A DNA stretch of 64,000 nucleotides from Desulfobacteraceae bacterium. Lineage in GTDB: Bacteria; Desulfobacterota; Desulfobacteria; Desulfobacterales; UBA5852. Positions 33,950 through 43,213 of the stretch are shown here, piece by piece (the stretch's first letter is position 1; every line of letters starts with the position of its first letter). The stretch spans positions 442,118-506,117 of the forward strand of contig JABZFP010000029.1 of NCBI GenBank assembly GCA_014237395.1. The letters run 5' to 3'. The notes below the pieces were generated by a model. That model had not been told where the DNA came from and searched no databases. It saw only the letters and a program-made list of their open reading frames with translations. Made by a program: the position numbers and the translations under genes.

Positions 33950-34429
33950 ATGATGAACCACAGCAAAACATTTTTGGGCGGAGTGGTTTTCGCTGGTTTG
34001 ACCCTCGTGCTGCTCCTGGGGGCCATCACCGGCAGTCCGGCGGGTGATCTGGATTTTTTTGTCGAGGCGGTGCGTAACGATCGCATCGACGAGGTCCGTG
34101 CTCTTATATCAAAAGGGGTCGATGTCAACTCGCGGGACGTGTTTGGCGACAATGCCGGGCTGCACTGGGCCGCCCGCCTCGGCCTGGCCGAGATGGCCCG
34201 GCTGCTTATCGACAACGGCGCCGATCTCAACATCCGCAACGAGGAAGGCAACACCCCCCTGCATTGGGCCGCCGGGGAAGGCCAAAAGGAACTCGTGGTG
34301 ATCTTGATCGTCCACGGGGCCGACGTCAACGCCCACAACAAGCGCGGATGGACGCCCCTGCGCTGGGCCGAAGCCCAGAGCCAGAAAGAAATTGCCCGCA
34401 TCCTGGTGGCAGCCGGCGGCCGGCGCTGA
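33950..34429 (+). CDS. Ankyrin-repeat protein with N-terminal signal/anchor
   Basis: 159 residues. A hydrophobic N-terminus (about 8-28) is followed by four ankyrin repeats (DLDFFVEAVRNDRIDEV..., NAGLHWAARLGLAEMARLLIDNGADLNIR, NTPLHWAAGEGQKELVVILIVHGADVNAH, WTPLRWAEAQSQKEIARILVAAGG). It is probably periplasmic and binds a protein partner. The start at 33950 is chosen because the preceding codons look non-coding. Confidence 0.8.
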   Translation: MMNHSKTFLGGVVFAGLTLVLLLGAITGSPAGDLDFFVEAVRNDRIDEVRALISKGVDVNSRDVFGDNAGLHWAARLGLAEMARLLIDNGADLNIRNEEGNTPLHWAAGEGQKELVVILIVHGADVNAHNKRGWTPLRWAEAQSQKEIARILVAAGGRR

Positions 34430-34885
34430 TGCATCCCCTAACGACCCGAACTTGGGATAAAACCGGTGCGCCTTGGGACCAGGTGCATCAATATAATCCC
34501 GTAGCTGGTGATGCTGGCGCACCCCATCGGGGACTTACGGCTGCCGGTGCCGAAGTAGGACGAATACGTGTCACCCATCCCTTGTCTGCGTCCGTCATAC
34601 CGCCATCGTGCAACCCTGCCGCACGCCGTTGACCGCTCACAAAGCATCTGGACTATAACCGCCAAATATGCGATGCTGGCCGATAAACCACGTTGGCAGT
34701 ACCGCGATGCAAGCAAGGCCCGACAAGCCGTTCCGGCGTCAACGATCCGTTTGCCCCAACAGGCCCTATCGTGCGCGGAGAGCACCTCCGACGTGAGACC
34801 CACCATCGGTTCTCGATTTTTCTGCTATTGATTGAGCAGCTGATGTCCGTCAACCCAATAGCACGAAAGCGAGAACGATCAAGCT
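34430..34885. other. Intergenic stretch, nothing firm
   Basis: About 455 bases. Open frames exist on both strands but have no recognisable family. The tail just before the RRM gene carries no clear promoter motif. It could be decayed coding sequence. Confidence 0.35.
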
Positions 34886-35167
34886 ATGAATATTTATATC
34901 GGGAACCTGGGTCCCGGCATCACCACTGATATCTTGAAAGCGATGTTTGTCGAATTTGGCGAGGTCGAAAGTTGTAAAATCATCAGTGACAGGCGTTCGG
35001 GAAGATCAAAGGGCTTCGGGTTCGTAGAGATGCCCAGCAATTCGGAGGCCGACCAGGCCATTAAAAATCTAAACGGCAAATTTATCGAGGGCCAAAATAT
35101 CAAGGTCAACCATGCCGACCCCGGTGGGAAAAAAAAGAAACAGCGCTCACGCCGCCGGCGATTTTAG
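34886..35167 (+). CDS. RNA-binding protein (single RRM domain)
   Basis: 93 residues, one RNA recognition motif: RNP2 'MNIYIGNLG', RNP1 'RSGRSKGFGFVEM', and a basic tail 'KKKKQRSRRRRF'. Bacterial RRM proteins of this type bind single-stranded RNA, often in cold or stress responses. It overlaps the start of the SDR gene by 56 bp in another frame. Confidence 0.87.
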   Translation: MNIYIGNLGPGITTDILKAMFVEFGEVESCKIISDRRSGRSKGFGFVEMPSNSEADQAIKNLNGKFIEGQNIKVNHADPGGKKKKQRSRRRRF

Positions 35168-36014
35168 CAGCGACGACGCCCCCCCTCCCGTTGTTCTCAT
35201 CACTGGCGCCTCATCCGGTTTTGGCGAAGCCTGTGCCCATCACCTGGGCACAAAGGGCTATCGCGTCTATGGCACCAGCCGCCGGGCCATCTGGAACCCG
35301 GCCCCCAAGCGGGATTCACCCGGAAACGGCACCTTTCAACTGATTCCGATGGATGTCTGCGATACGGCATCGGTTGACGCCGGCGTGGACACCATCCTGA
35401 AAACATCCGGACGCATCGACGTTGTGGTCTGCAATGCGGGGTTCGGCGTGGCCGGATCGGTGGAGGACAGCACCGTCGAGGAGGCCAAGCGCCAGTTCGA
35501 AACCAATTTTTTCGGCACCTGGCGGGTCTGCCGGGCGGTCCTTCCCCACCTGCGACGGCAGAAAGCAAGCTATCTGGTCATTGTGGGCTCGCTGGCGGGT
35601 GTCATGGGCATTCCTTTCCAGGCCGCTTACAGTGCATCCAAGTTTGCCCTGGAGGGTATGGCCGAGGCGTTGCGCATGGAAGTCAAACCGTGGAGCATCC
35701 ATGTGGTGCTGATCCAGCCGGGTGATTTTCGCACCGAATTTACCCGCAACCGCATCAAGACGACCGCATCCGGCCAAAACCCGGCTTATGCCGCGTCTTT
35801 CACCCGCGCCCTGGCCGTCATGGAGAAGGACGAACGCCAGGGGCCATCCCCGGAAAAATTAGCCCGGTTAGTGGCGCGCATCATCACCCACCCGGCACCC
35901 CGGCTGCGCTACACCGCCGGGACCATGTCCCAGCGGCTGGGCGCCCTGCTGAAAAGGGTACTGCCCGGCCGGCTGTTCGAATGGCTCATGATGGCGACTT
36001 ATAAACTGAATTGA
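35112..36014 (+). CDS. Short-chain dehydrogenase/reductase (SDR)
   Basis: 300 residues. Rossmann motif 'VVLITGASSGFGEA' (TGxxxGxG), 'CNAGFGVAG', and the catalytic Y-x3-K in 'AYSASKFALEGM' preceded by the serine of 'VGSLAGV'. The only start in frame upstream of the Rossmann strand is ATG 35112, which lies inside the RRM gene; the first 19 codons therefore overlap it. Substrate unknown. Confidence 0.85.
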   Translation: MPTPVGKKRNSAHAAGDFSSDDAPPPVVLITGASSGFGEACAHHLGTKGYRVYGTSRRAIWNPAPKRDSPGNGTFQLIPMDVCDTASVDAGVDTILKTSGRIDVVVCNAGFGVAGSVEDSTVEEAKRQFETNFFGTWRVCRAVLPHLRRQKASYLVIVGSLAGVMGIPFQAAYSASKFALEGMAEALRMEVKPWSIHVVLIQPGDFRTEFTRNRIKTTASGQNPAYAASFTRALAVMEKDERQGPSPEKLARLVARIITHPAPRLRYTAGTMSQRLGALLKRVLPGRLFEWLMMATYKLN

Positions 36015-36063
36015 ACCGATCACCCTGGTCGGCCAACCACCTGACGCACCGGCAGACAATCGC

Positions 36064-37332
36064 ATGGCCCTCGACCTGACACGGCTCCGGATTGACCAAC
36101 GCCGCTTTCGAAATCATTTCGAAGCGCTCGCCCGCATTGGCGCGACCCCCGATGGCGGGGCCAACCGGCCCGCCCTCGGGGAATTAGACCTCCAGGCACG
36201 GATTTGGCTGCAGGAACGAATCACCCGGTCGCACCTTGTTTTTGCCGGCGACCCGGCCGGCAGCCAGTCGGCTATTCTTCACGGAAGCGAGAAAAACACC
36301 CCGCATCTCATTCTGGGCTCGCACCTGGATACGGTGCCGGAAGGCGGCCGTTTTGACGGTGCATTAGGTGTGCTGGCAGCCCTTGAGGTTCTTCTGACAC
36401 TGAAGGCAGCCGATTATGTGCCGCCCATTGCCCTGGAAGCCATCAATTTCACCGATGAAGAAGGCACCCATATCGGCACGCTCGGAAGTCGTGCGATAAC
36501 AGGCCGACTGACGGAAGACGATCTCCAGCACCCTTTTCAGGGCCTCCCGGCCTTTGATAGCGGCTTGACCCGTATCGGTCTTTCGCGAAAAAGCCTTCTC
36601 CAGGCCCGGCGGCCGGCAGACCGAATCGCCGGCTATCTCGAACTCCACATCGAACAGGGACCTATCCTCGCCGAAGCGGGCTTCGATATCGGCATTGTAA
36701 CAGCCATTGTCGGCATTGGTCGCCTGACGCTGCAGTTCCGGGGTCGCGCCGACCACGCCGGGACAACGCCCATGGCACTTCGGCATGATGCCGGTAGAGC
36801 CTCGGGGATTTTTGTTGCGAAAGTCTGGGATTTTCTTCCAGCCAGCTTTCCGGGTTGCGTCATCAACATCGGCAATATGCAATTTTATCCCGGCACGTTC
36901 AACGTCGTGCCGCACACGGTCGATCTGGACCTTGAATATCGCGCGCCGGACGCGCGGCAACTGGGCGATCTGCAGAAAGCCCTGATCGGCCTGGCGCAGG
37001 ATGCGGCCCGCGAATGCCGGGTTGCACTCGAAACAGGCCCTGCTGAAACATCACCCGCGGTCTCGATGGACCACCGCCTTCAGGATCAGTTCGCCCGCGC
37101 GGCGAACCGGCTCGGCCTGCGGCACCACCGCATGCCTTCCGGTGCCGGCCACGATGCCCAGAGCTTCGCGGACGTTTGCCCCTCCGGAATGATCTTTATT
37201 CCATCGGTGGATGGACGATCGCATGGCCCCGATGAATACTCCCACTTGGAAGACTGCGTTAACGGTGCCAACCTGCTGCTCCATGCGGCGCTCGAAGTGG
37301 CGGAAACATACCGGCACACCCGGACAAAATAA
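36064..37332 (+). CDS. Zn-dependent M20-family amidohydrolase (allantoate/N-carbamoyl-amino-acid hydrolase type)
   Basis: 422 residues. Metal-binding and family motifs: 'GSHLDTVPEGGRFDGALGVLAALEVL', 'TDEEGTHIGTLGSRAITG', 'LELHIEQGPIL', 'GRADHAGTTPM', and a C-terminal 'SGAGHDAQSFA'. These fit the allantoate amidohydrolase / N-carbamoyl-L-amino acid hydrolase / beta-ureidopropionase group, which releases ammonia and CO2 from ureido compounds. It could process the ureido products of nitrogen salvage. The start has no strong ribosome site. Confidence 0.85.
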   Translation: MALDLTRLRIDQRRFRNHFEALARIGATPDGGANRPALGELDLQARIWLQERITRSHLVFAGDPAGSQSAILHGSEKNTPHLILGSHLDTVPEGGRFDGALGVLAALEVLLTLKAADYVPPIALEAINFTDEEGTHIGTLGSRAITGRLTEDDLQHPFQGLPAFDSGLTRIGLSRKSLLQARRPADRIAGYLELHIEQGPILAEAGFDIGIVTAIVGIGRLTLQFRGRADHAGTTPMALRHDAGRASGIFVAKVWDFLPASFPGCVINIGNMQFYPGTFNVVPHTVDLDLEYRAPDARQLGDLQKALIGLAQDAARECRVALETGPAETSPAVSMDHRLQDQFARAANRLGLRHHRMPSGAGHDAQSFADVCPSGMIFIPSVDGRSHGPDEYSHLEDCVNGANLLLHAALEVAETYRHTRTK

Positions 37333-37400
37333 AAACCGCATCCGCGGCCGTGCCACCGCCGGTGGCATGTCCCAACCCCGTTACGAAAGGAGACGCATCC

Positions 37401-37634
37401 ATGGCTACGAGAAAGAAAAAATCCGAACGCGATCTTGAAAAAGGGTACCCCGCCCGCCAATTTGTCGCCAAATTGCGCCGTTTGGCTGACTGCATCGAAG
37501 CGGGCCAGCGGTTTCGCATCCAGGTGGCCGGGGAGCGAATTTCCATACCCCCCGATGCCACCATCAGCATCGAGCATGAACGGGAAAAAGGGTGTGAGGA
37601 AATCGAATTTCAGATCAAATGGAATACGCCTTGA
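37401..37634 (+). CDS. Amphi-Trp domain protein
   Basis: 77 residues, fitting the small amphi-Trp family: basic N-terminus, 'YPARQFVAKLRRLADCIEAGQRFRIQVAGERISIPPDA' and the typical C-terminal 'EIEFQIKW'. These proteins are widespread in archaea and sulfate reducers and have no known function. AAAGGAG precedes the ATG. Confidence 0.82.
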   Translation: MATRKKKSERDLEKGYPARQFVAKLRRLADCIEAGQRFRIQVAGERISIPPDATISIEHEREKGCEEIEFQIKWNTP

Positions 37635-37771
37635 CCCATGGCAGGAAAACGTGATGGCGGCGGAAAGGATAGCTCCCAGGCACCCTTAGATAGAGAGGCG
37701 GTCCGGACGGACTGTCACCGATCGCCCTGACATACCGAACACATTTCCGCCCTTTAAGCGTTCGCATTCAA

Positions 37772-38254
37772 TCAAATAAAGCGTTTATCCGCCCTGGTTT
37801 GCTGCAGGTCGGCGCCCGCCTTTTCCAGCCAACCCAGCCGTTCGGGCTGACGATGATCAAATGCCGGCACATAGGGTTTGATGTCCAGCAGCGGCGTGCC
37901 GTTCACGATGTCCACATCCTCGATCTCCAGCACGGTTTCCCTGATTTCGATTAATCGAACCGTTGAAAGGCCGATCGGGTTGGGATGGTTGGGTGAGCGG
38001 GTAGCGAAAACACCACGTGGCACCGTATCCAAAAAAGGGGTCACCACCAGGCGGGTATCCTGCGTCAGATGAAAATGATAGAGCAGGATGAGATGCGAGA
38101 ACCCCCCCAGGTCCTGTAATCCCTTTGCATACGCCGGCAAAAGCACAATGCGGCCCCGGATCCCTTCCCCGCCCTTGGCCTGGATGGGCATTCCTTCCCG
38201 GGAAGTATATGGCGTTTCAATCCTTCCAATCGGTTTATACGTTACCGGTTCCAT
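37772..38254 (-). CDS. trmO: tRNA (N6-threonylcarbamoyladenosine37-N6)-methyltransferase TrmO
   Basis: 160 residues of the TrmO/TsaA (UPF0066) family: 'YKPIGRIETPYTSREGMPIQ', 'IVLLPAYAKGLQDLGGFSHLILLYHFH' and 'GVFATRSPNHPNPIGLSTVRL'. It methylates t6A37 of some tRNAs using SAM. It lies divergent to the chemotaxis receptor and alone on its strand. Confidence 0.88.
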   Translation of the reverse strand: MEPVTYKPIGRIETPYTSREGMPIQAKGGEGIRGRIVLLPAYAKGLQDLGGFSHLILLYHFHLTQDTRLVVTPFLDTVPRGVFATRSPNHPNPIGLSTVRLIEIRETVLEIEDVDIVNGTPLLDIKPYVPAFDHRQPERLGWLEKAGADLQQTRADKRFI

Positions 38255-38381
38255 AGCGATACCCCCTCGGTCAGCGTCTGGCCACAGAATTAATTATAAA
38301 GTCATCAGAAAAATGGTCGATAAGCATGAAGGTCTTACGTATTTGATCATTTTTAGAAATGCGCTTCGGGGGGTATTTTAA

Positions 38382-39521
38382 ATGGCGGAACGATTACTTG
38401 CAATGCTCATTGTCGGCATCGGGTTTTATTTTCTCATCAGCGTAACCATGCGCGCGATATACGGGAAGGCGATGGTCACGCGCTTGTGGACGTTGCTGGC
38501 TCCCGGTGTCATCCTGACCGCCCTTTTATCCGGGGTGGCCGCGAAACTAGGTGAGGTGGGCATTGCCCCGTGGATCACGCGCGGCGCGATTCCGCTTGCG
38601 GCCTCTGTGGTTCTGGTGGCAAGTTTCATCCTGGTGGCACGCAAGCTGACCAATCCCCTGCAAAAATCCGTCCTCGCCTTGAATTTGGGCTCCGACCAGA
38701 TTGCCGACGCCTCCGCTCAAATTTCATCGGCATGTCAGTCACTTGCGTCCGGCGCGACCGAGCAGGCCGCCTCCATCGAAGAGACGTCCTCCTCCCTGGA
38801 AGAAATGGCCAGCATGACCCGACAGAATGCCGACAATGCCACGCAAGCCAACCAGATCATGCAAGAAACCAATAGCATGGTGACCCAGGCGCATCAGACC
38901 ATGAACGATTTAAACCGCTCCATGCAAGACATTTCACAAGCCAGCGAAGAGACTCAGAAAATCGTTAAAACCATCGATGAAATCGCCTTTCAAACCAATC
39001 TTCTAGCCCTCAACGCGGCCGTTGAAGCCGCCCGGGCCGGGGAAGCCGGTGCCGGCTTTGCGGTTGTGGCTGACGAAGTGCGCAATCTGGCGTTGAGAGC
39101 CGCGGAATCCTCGCGCAACACCGCCGCCCTGATTGACGGAACCGTATCCCGCATAGGAGCAGGCGCACAATTGGTTTCAACCACCGGCGAAGCGTTCGAG
39201 GCCGTTAAAAACAACTCTGAAAAAGTCGGGCAGCTGATCAGTGAAATTGCCGCAGCCTCCGGTGAGCAGGCTCAGGGAATCGAACAAGTCAACAGTGCCG
39301 TTTCCGAAATGAACCACGTTACCCAACAAAATGCGGCCATTTCGGAAGAATCGGCATCTGCATCAACGGAAATCCATTCCGAAATCATGCATATCCGCAC
39401 CCATATCAGGGACGTTTCCGAATTGGTGGACGGTAAGCCATCGATGGCCCAGAACACACCGGCGATGTCCAACCGCCCTCAGCGGGAAATTGTGGCAGAA
39501 ACTGATGCAACAGCACTTTGA
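38382..39521 (+). CDS. Methyl-accepting chemotaxis protein lacking a large sensor domain
   Basis: 379 residues. Two or three transmembrane helices (about 3-27, 35-58, 60-85) lead straight into the cytoplasmic signalling domain, whose hairpin tip is '[51 protein letters not shown]'. There is no periplasmic ligand domain and no clear HAMP. It probably senses through the membrane or a partner. GGGGGG precedes the ATG. Confidence 0.85.
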   Translation: MAERLLAMLIVGIGFYFLISVTMRAIYGKAMVTRLWTLLAPGVILTALLSGVAAKLGEVGIAPWITRGAIPLAASVVLVASFILVARKLTNPLQKSVLALNLGSDQIADASAQISSACQSLASGATEQAASIEETSSSLEEMASMTRQNADNATQANQIMQETNSMVTQAHQTMNDLNRSMQDISQASEETQKIVKTIDEIAFQTNLLALNAAVEAARAGEAGAGFAVVADEVRNLALRAAESSRNTAALIDGTVSRIGAGAQLVSTTGEAFEAVKNNSEKVGQLISEIAAASGEQAQGIEQVNSAVSEMNHVTQQNAAISEESASASTEIHSEIMHIRTHIRDVSELVDGKPSMAQNTPAMSNRPQREIVAETDATAL

Positions 39522-39841
39522 TACCCTTCCATCGCGTGGTCTGACGGACCGCCTCAAACGGGTGCCCGTTAGACCGCGAATCGCCAGGGTGGCACGGCTT
39601 TACAACCTGCTTGACCGTTCTTAAAATAAAACTATTCACACCGGCGATTGAACGAATCCCAACCCCATACGCCTCAGAACGATTGAACGTTCCTGACCTC
39701 CGCACGATCCGCCATCTCACCACGATGCCTGATCCATGACGCATGAACCCGCATTAGCCCTTGGACCGACACGCTAATGACACCTGCCGAATAATCGTCT
39801 GCAGATAGGGCCACTATTTTCAATCATGAAGGAGGCACATT
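39522..39841. other. Intergenic stretch before the double-Usp gene
   Basis: About 320 bases without a gene. TTGACC with TATTCA about 16 nt downstream (near 39610-39640) is a weak promoter candidate. The ribosome site of the next gene (AGGAGG) is at its end. Confidence 0.35.
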
Positions 39842-40777
39842 ATGGACACGCCCCGCAAGCGCATCCTGCTGGCTTTGGACGGTTCCGACGCATCGTTGGA
39901 AACCGTACGCTATGTTGCCAAGATCTTTCCGGTGGCCCGCACCGAGGTCGTCCTGTTTCATGTGGCCGCCAATATACCCGGAATTTTCTGGCACATCGGC
40001 GAAGAATTTCGTGACCGCATCGCACCGGCCAGGGCATGGGTCCATGAAACGCATCGTGCCATGAGCGCCTTTTTGCACGCGGCCGCCCATGAATTGACCC
40101 ATGCAGGCTTTTCCCCCGAAACCGTGACCGTAAAAATTGAACGGCAGCAAAACAGCATCGTTCGCGATATTGCCGCCGAGGCAGCCTGCGACTACGATGC
40201 CGTTGTGGTCAGCCGCCAAGGTCTCAGTCGCACCAAAGACACCCTGATCGGCAAAACAGGCAACCAGTTGATGAAGCGATTGCGCCATATGCCCATCATC
40301 GTTGTCAGCGGCAGTCCGACCACGCAGAAAATCATGATCGCAATGGACAGTACGGATGACGCCTCCCGGGGTGTCACCTGCGTCGGTCATCTGCTGGCTG
40401 AAACACCCACCCGCATCACGCTTTGCCATGCGATCAAATCCCGCATGATGTACTACCTGCCGGCGAATTTGTACTATGCCGAAGACCAGGACGAGAGCTG
40501 GGCGACCCGCAGCCGTAAGCACATCGACCCGTGGATTAAAAAGGCCCAGGGGCGACTCATCGAAGCCGGCGTAACGCCGGAGTGCATCAGCGTCTCCATT
40601 CTGGAAGACTGCACCAGTCGCGCCACGAGCCTGCTGGAGGAGGCTCGCAATACCGGCATCGGCACCATCGTTACCGGTCGCCGCCACCTGTCTGCACTGG
40701 AGTCATGGCTCTTAGGGAGTGTCAGCCGCCAACTCGTCAACTGGGCCCGTGGCATGGCCGTATGGGTGGCTGCCTGA
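39842..40777 (+). CDS. Universal stress protein, tandem Usp domains
   Basis: 311 residues, two UspA-like domains (about 1-155 and 160-311). The first begins 'KRILLALDGSDASLETVRYVAKIFP' and the second 'QKIMIAMDSTDDASRGVTCVGHLL'. The second contains 'GTIVTGRRHL...LGSVSRQLVNWARGMAVWV', which fits the G-x2-G-x9-G(S/T) nucleotide loop. Such proteins support survival of stress and growth arrest. GAAGGAGG is well placed. Confidence 0.88.
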   Translation: MDTPRKRILLALDGSDASLETVRYVAKIFPVARTEVVLFHVAANIPGIFWHIGEEFRDRIAPARAWVHETHRAMSAFLHAAAHELTHAGFSPETVTVKIERQQNSIVRDIAAEAACDYDAVVVSRQGLSRTKDTLIGKTGNQLMKRLRHMPIIVVSGSPTTQKIMIAMDSTDDASRGVTCVGHLLAETPTRITLCHAIKSRMMYYLPANLYYAEDQDESWATRSRKHIDPWIKKAQGRLIEAGVTPECISVSILEDCTSRATSLLEEARNTGIGTIVTGRRHLSALESWLLGSVSRQLVNWARGMAVWVAA

Positions 40778-40822
40778 ACTATCGGCATAACCATTGATAT
40801 CAGAGGTGGTCGTAGAAGGGGG

Positions 40823-41113
40823 CTACTCGTCGTCGGAAAGGGCCTGCCGGATCATTTTAGCGGCAATCTTTTCGCTGTCGATACGATAGGAACCATCCGC
40901 GATCCGGGCCTTGATTTCTTCCACCTTCTCTGGCCGAACATCCGGTATGGCGGCAAGGGCCCTTTGGGCGTTTAGGAGCTCCTTCGCCTGAGGGGAGAGA
41001 GAAACTCGATCCTTCCGATGCGCAGGCGATGGACCTTGCGGGCAGGGTTCAGCTGCGCGATTATCAGGAAGCTTTACAATTTTGACCGGTGTTGGATCGT
41101 CCGAAATTTTCAT
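40823..41113 (-). CDS. flgM: FlgM-like anti-sigma factor
   Basis: 96 residues with the FlgM domain: 'RVSLSPQAKELLNAQRALAAIPDVRPEKVEEIKARIADGSYRIDSEKIAAKMIRQAL'. FlgM holds sigma-28 (FliA) until the flagellar hook is complete, then is exported. The ATG 41113 is preferred over an upstream Met because GAGGATG lies 8 nt before it. No other flagellar gene is in the window. A promoter lies directly upstream (41140-41169). Confidence 0.82.
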   Translation of the reverse strand: MKISDDPTPVKIVKLPDNRAAEPCPQGPSPAHRKDRVSLSPQAKELLNAQRALAAIPDVRPEKVEEIKARIADGSYRIDSEKIAAKMIRQALSDDE

Positions 41114-41139
41114 GTGGTACGCATCCTCATTTGACACGG

Positions 41140-41169
41140 ATTATACGCGTTTTTTTACCGCAATTGCAA
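41140..41169 (-). promoter_or_regulatory. Promoter of the FlgM-like gene
   Basis: On the minus strand: TTGCAA (41164-41169), an 18-nt spacer, TATAAT (41140-41145). A start site about 41133 would give a leader of about 20 nt. Confidence 0.5.
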
Positions 41170-41450
41170 GCCTCCCCTGCCCCTTTCGGGGGCATTGAAT
41201 CCCCGTTCTAAAAACAGGCGCCATGGCTATGGATGCCCCCCCCCGAACCCCGTCCCCTATCGGGGACAGCCGACGTTGCAGCCGAAATAGCTTCAGGCGA
41301 GGAAGACCGACGATGCCCTTCATGCAGGATGCCGCGGCAACGATCGCCTCCAGATTGCTGCTTTACCTATCGATCCGCAGACGGTAGAGTAGCGTCGACA
41401 TCATTCGTCCATATCGACAAACCGCAACAACCTGACAGGACAATCCGGCC
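41170..41450. other. Intergenic stretch with two short GC hairpins
   Basis: About 280 bases between divergent genes. TGCCCCTTTCGGGGGCA (about 41178-41194) and GTCCCCTATCGGGGAC (41252-41267) are strong short hairpins, neither followed by T-tracts. They may be leader structures for the MFS pump gene; I see no riboswitch family that I recognise. Confidence 0.35.
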
Positions 41451-42827
41451 TTGAAACCATCTCGACAGCGAACCACCCTGGCGGTTGCCACACTGACGTC
41501 CTTCATGGGCCCGTTCCTGATTTCGTCGGTCAACATCGCACTGCCGAATATCCAGCAGGCCTTCGGTGTGGACGTCGTACTGCTCAGTTGGATTGCCACC
41601 GCCTATCTGTTGTCCGTCGCCGCCGCTCTGGTACCCGCCGGCAAAATTGCCGACCAATGGGGCCGGACACGTGTCTTTGCCCTTGGACTGGCTATTCTGG
41701 CCGTCGCCTCATTAGGTTCGGCGATGGCGCCCTCTGTAAAAATCCTCATCGCCACTCGGATTTTACAAGGTATGGGCGCGGCGATGGTCGTCACCACGGG
41801 GATGCCGATACTGATCGCGGTTTATCCTCCTGAAAAACGCGGTCGCGTCATCGGTATCTATGTCGCGGCCGTCTACCTCGGACTTTCCATCGGACCTCTG
41901 GTAGGCGGTCTGCTGACGCAACACGGCAGCTGGCGCCTGATTTTTATTGCCGTTGTACCGCTGAATGTCCTGGCGCTCATCATGACACTGCGCTATCTTC
42001 CCTTCGAGCCGGTGGTGGGAGAAAAACTGCCCTTCGACCTCATAGGGGCCCTGCTTTACGCCACATCGCTGGTACTCCTCGTCTATGGCGCTTCCCGGTT
42101 GCCGGCCAATTTGGCCTGGGGACTTATCGGCTGCGGCGCGGCCGGTCTCTTCGGTTTCGTGCTCTGGGAGCTGCGCGTCCCCTATCCCGTCTTCGAGATA
42201 CGCCTATTTGCATCCAACCGGGTCTTTGCCTTTTCCAGTCTGGCGGCTCTGATCAATTACAGTGCGACCTTTGCCGTCACCTTTTTGCTGAGTCTCTATT
42301 TTCAGTACATCCAAAATTTTTCTCCTCAAAGTGCCGGGCTGGTCCTGATGGCCCAACCCATCGTACAGGCATTATTTTCACCGCTTGCCGGCCACCTGTC
42401 CGATCGTGTCGAACCTGCCATTCTGGCCTCCCTCGGCATGGCCATCACCGCCGCCGGCCTGCTGGCGTTGACCGTACTGGCACAAACCACCTCACTGGCC
42501 TATATTTTAGGCGTACTGATCGCCCTGGGTATGGGTTTCGCGCTTTTTTCCTCCCCCAACATGAACGCCATCATGAGTGCCATCGACCAGCGACACCACG
42601 GGATCGCTTCCGGTGTCGTTGCCACCATGCGTCTGTTGGGCCAGATGACCAGCATGGCGATGGCGACACTGGTGTTCGCACTGGTCATCGGCCCCCGTGA
42701 AATCGAACCAGCCCTTTATCCACAGCTTTTAACAAGCGTTCGCATGTGTTTTATTTTATCTTCCTGTCTGTGCCTTGCAGGCATCTTTTTTTCTGTATAT
42801 CGCGGTCGTTTGCGGGACACCGTTTGA
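41451..42827 (+). CDS. MFS drug efflux transporter (EmrB/QacA, DHA2 type)
   Basis: 458 residues, about 13-14 transmembrane helices. 'SVNIALPNIQQAFGVDVVLLSWIATAYLL' and 'GKIADQWGRTRVF' are the DHA2 hallmarks, as is 'QGMGAAMVVTTGMPILIAVYPPEKRGRVIGI' (antiporter motif C region). It probably exports drugs or cationic compounds with protons. TTG is the likely start (AGGA about 10 nt upstream). Confidence 0.88.
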   Translation: MKPSRQRTTLAVATLTSFMGPFLISSVNIALPNIQQAFGVDVVLLSWIATAYLLSVAAALVPAGKIADQWGRTRVFALGLAILAVASLGSAMAPSVKILIATRILQGMGAAMVVTTGMPILIAVYPPEKRGRVIGIYVAAVYLGLSIGPLVGGLLTQHGSWRLIFIAVVPLNVLALIMTLRYLPFEPVVGEKLPFDLIGALLYATSLVLLVYGASRLPANLAWGLIGCGAAGLFGFVLWELRVPYPVFEIRLFASNRVFAFSSLAALINYSATFAVTFLLSLYFQYIQNFSPQSAGLVLMAQPIVQALFSPLAGHLSDRVEPAILASLGMAITAAGLLALTVLAQTTSLAYILGVLIALGMGFALFSSPNMNAIMSAIDQRHHGIASGVVATMRLLGQMTSMAMATLVFALVIGPREIEPALYPQLLTSVRMCFILSSCLCLAGIFFSVYRGRLRDTV

Positions 42828-42904
42828 CCTTTCCGAGTCCCTTACGACTCTCGTCCATTACGCCGGCTTTATAAAATAATCCTCCAGCCCTTGACGCGCA
42901 TCGA

Positions 42905-43063
42905 TTCCTTCTTAATATTGAAACAGGAAACGATGCATTGTTTCCTGTTCTTTCTCCATCAGATGGAACGCCGAAAACCCTGCCATCGTCTTCGGCCTTC
43001 CACAAGCCTAAATACCTCCTGCTCAACCGGCCGGGAAGCTGCCCACTTCCCGGCTATTTTTTT
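42905..43063 (+). ncRNA. Candidate structured small RNA with terminator
   Basis: Three consecutive hairpins: AACAGGAAAC / GTTTCCTGTT (42922-42949, a perfect 10-bp stem), GCCGAA / TTCGGC (about 42970-42996) and the terminator CCGGGAAG / CTTCCCGG followed by ATTTTTTT (43031-43063). No protein-coding frame is convincing. It may be a trans-acting RNA, an untranslated leader, or just the terminator region of the MFS gene. Confidence 0.35.
43031..43063 (+). terminator. Rho-independent terminator
   Basis: An 8-bp stem CCGGGAAG / CTTCCCGG with a 7-nt loop, followed by a seven-T run. It terminates either the MFS transcript or the candidate small RNA. Confidence 0.8.
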
Positions 43064-43213
43064 GCGACACCCCCTGAGAGGCCTAATTGACCCCTTTCAT
43101 CGAAAAGATTAAGATCCAATATAGATGCCGGCCGCCAACCGGCGCACGCAACGCCCGCTGCAAAGGGTATGATTTATCTTTAAAAATTTCTATAAGAAGG
43201 GGGGCATTCTGAC

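Noticed and set aside
34430..34885. Possible pseudogene on either strand
   Set aside because: No frame gives a recognisable family or motif.
41178..41267. A riboswitch upstream of the MFS pump
   Set aside because: Two short GC hairpins exist, but none of the conserved cores of known riboswitch classes can be read.
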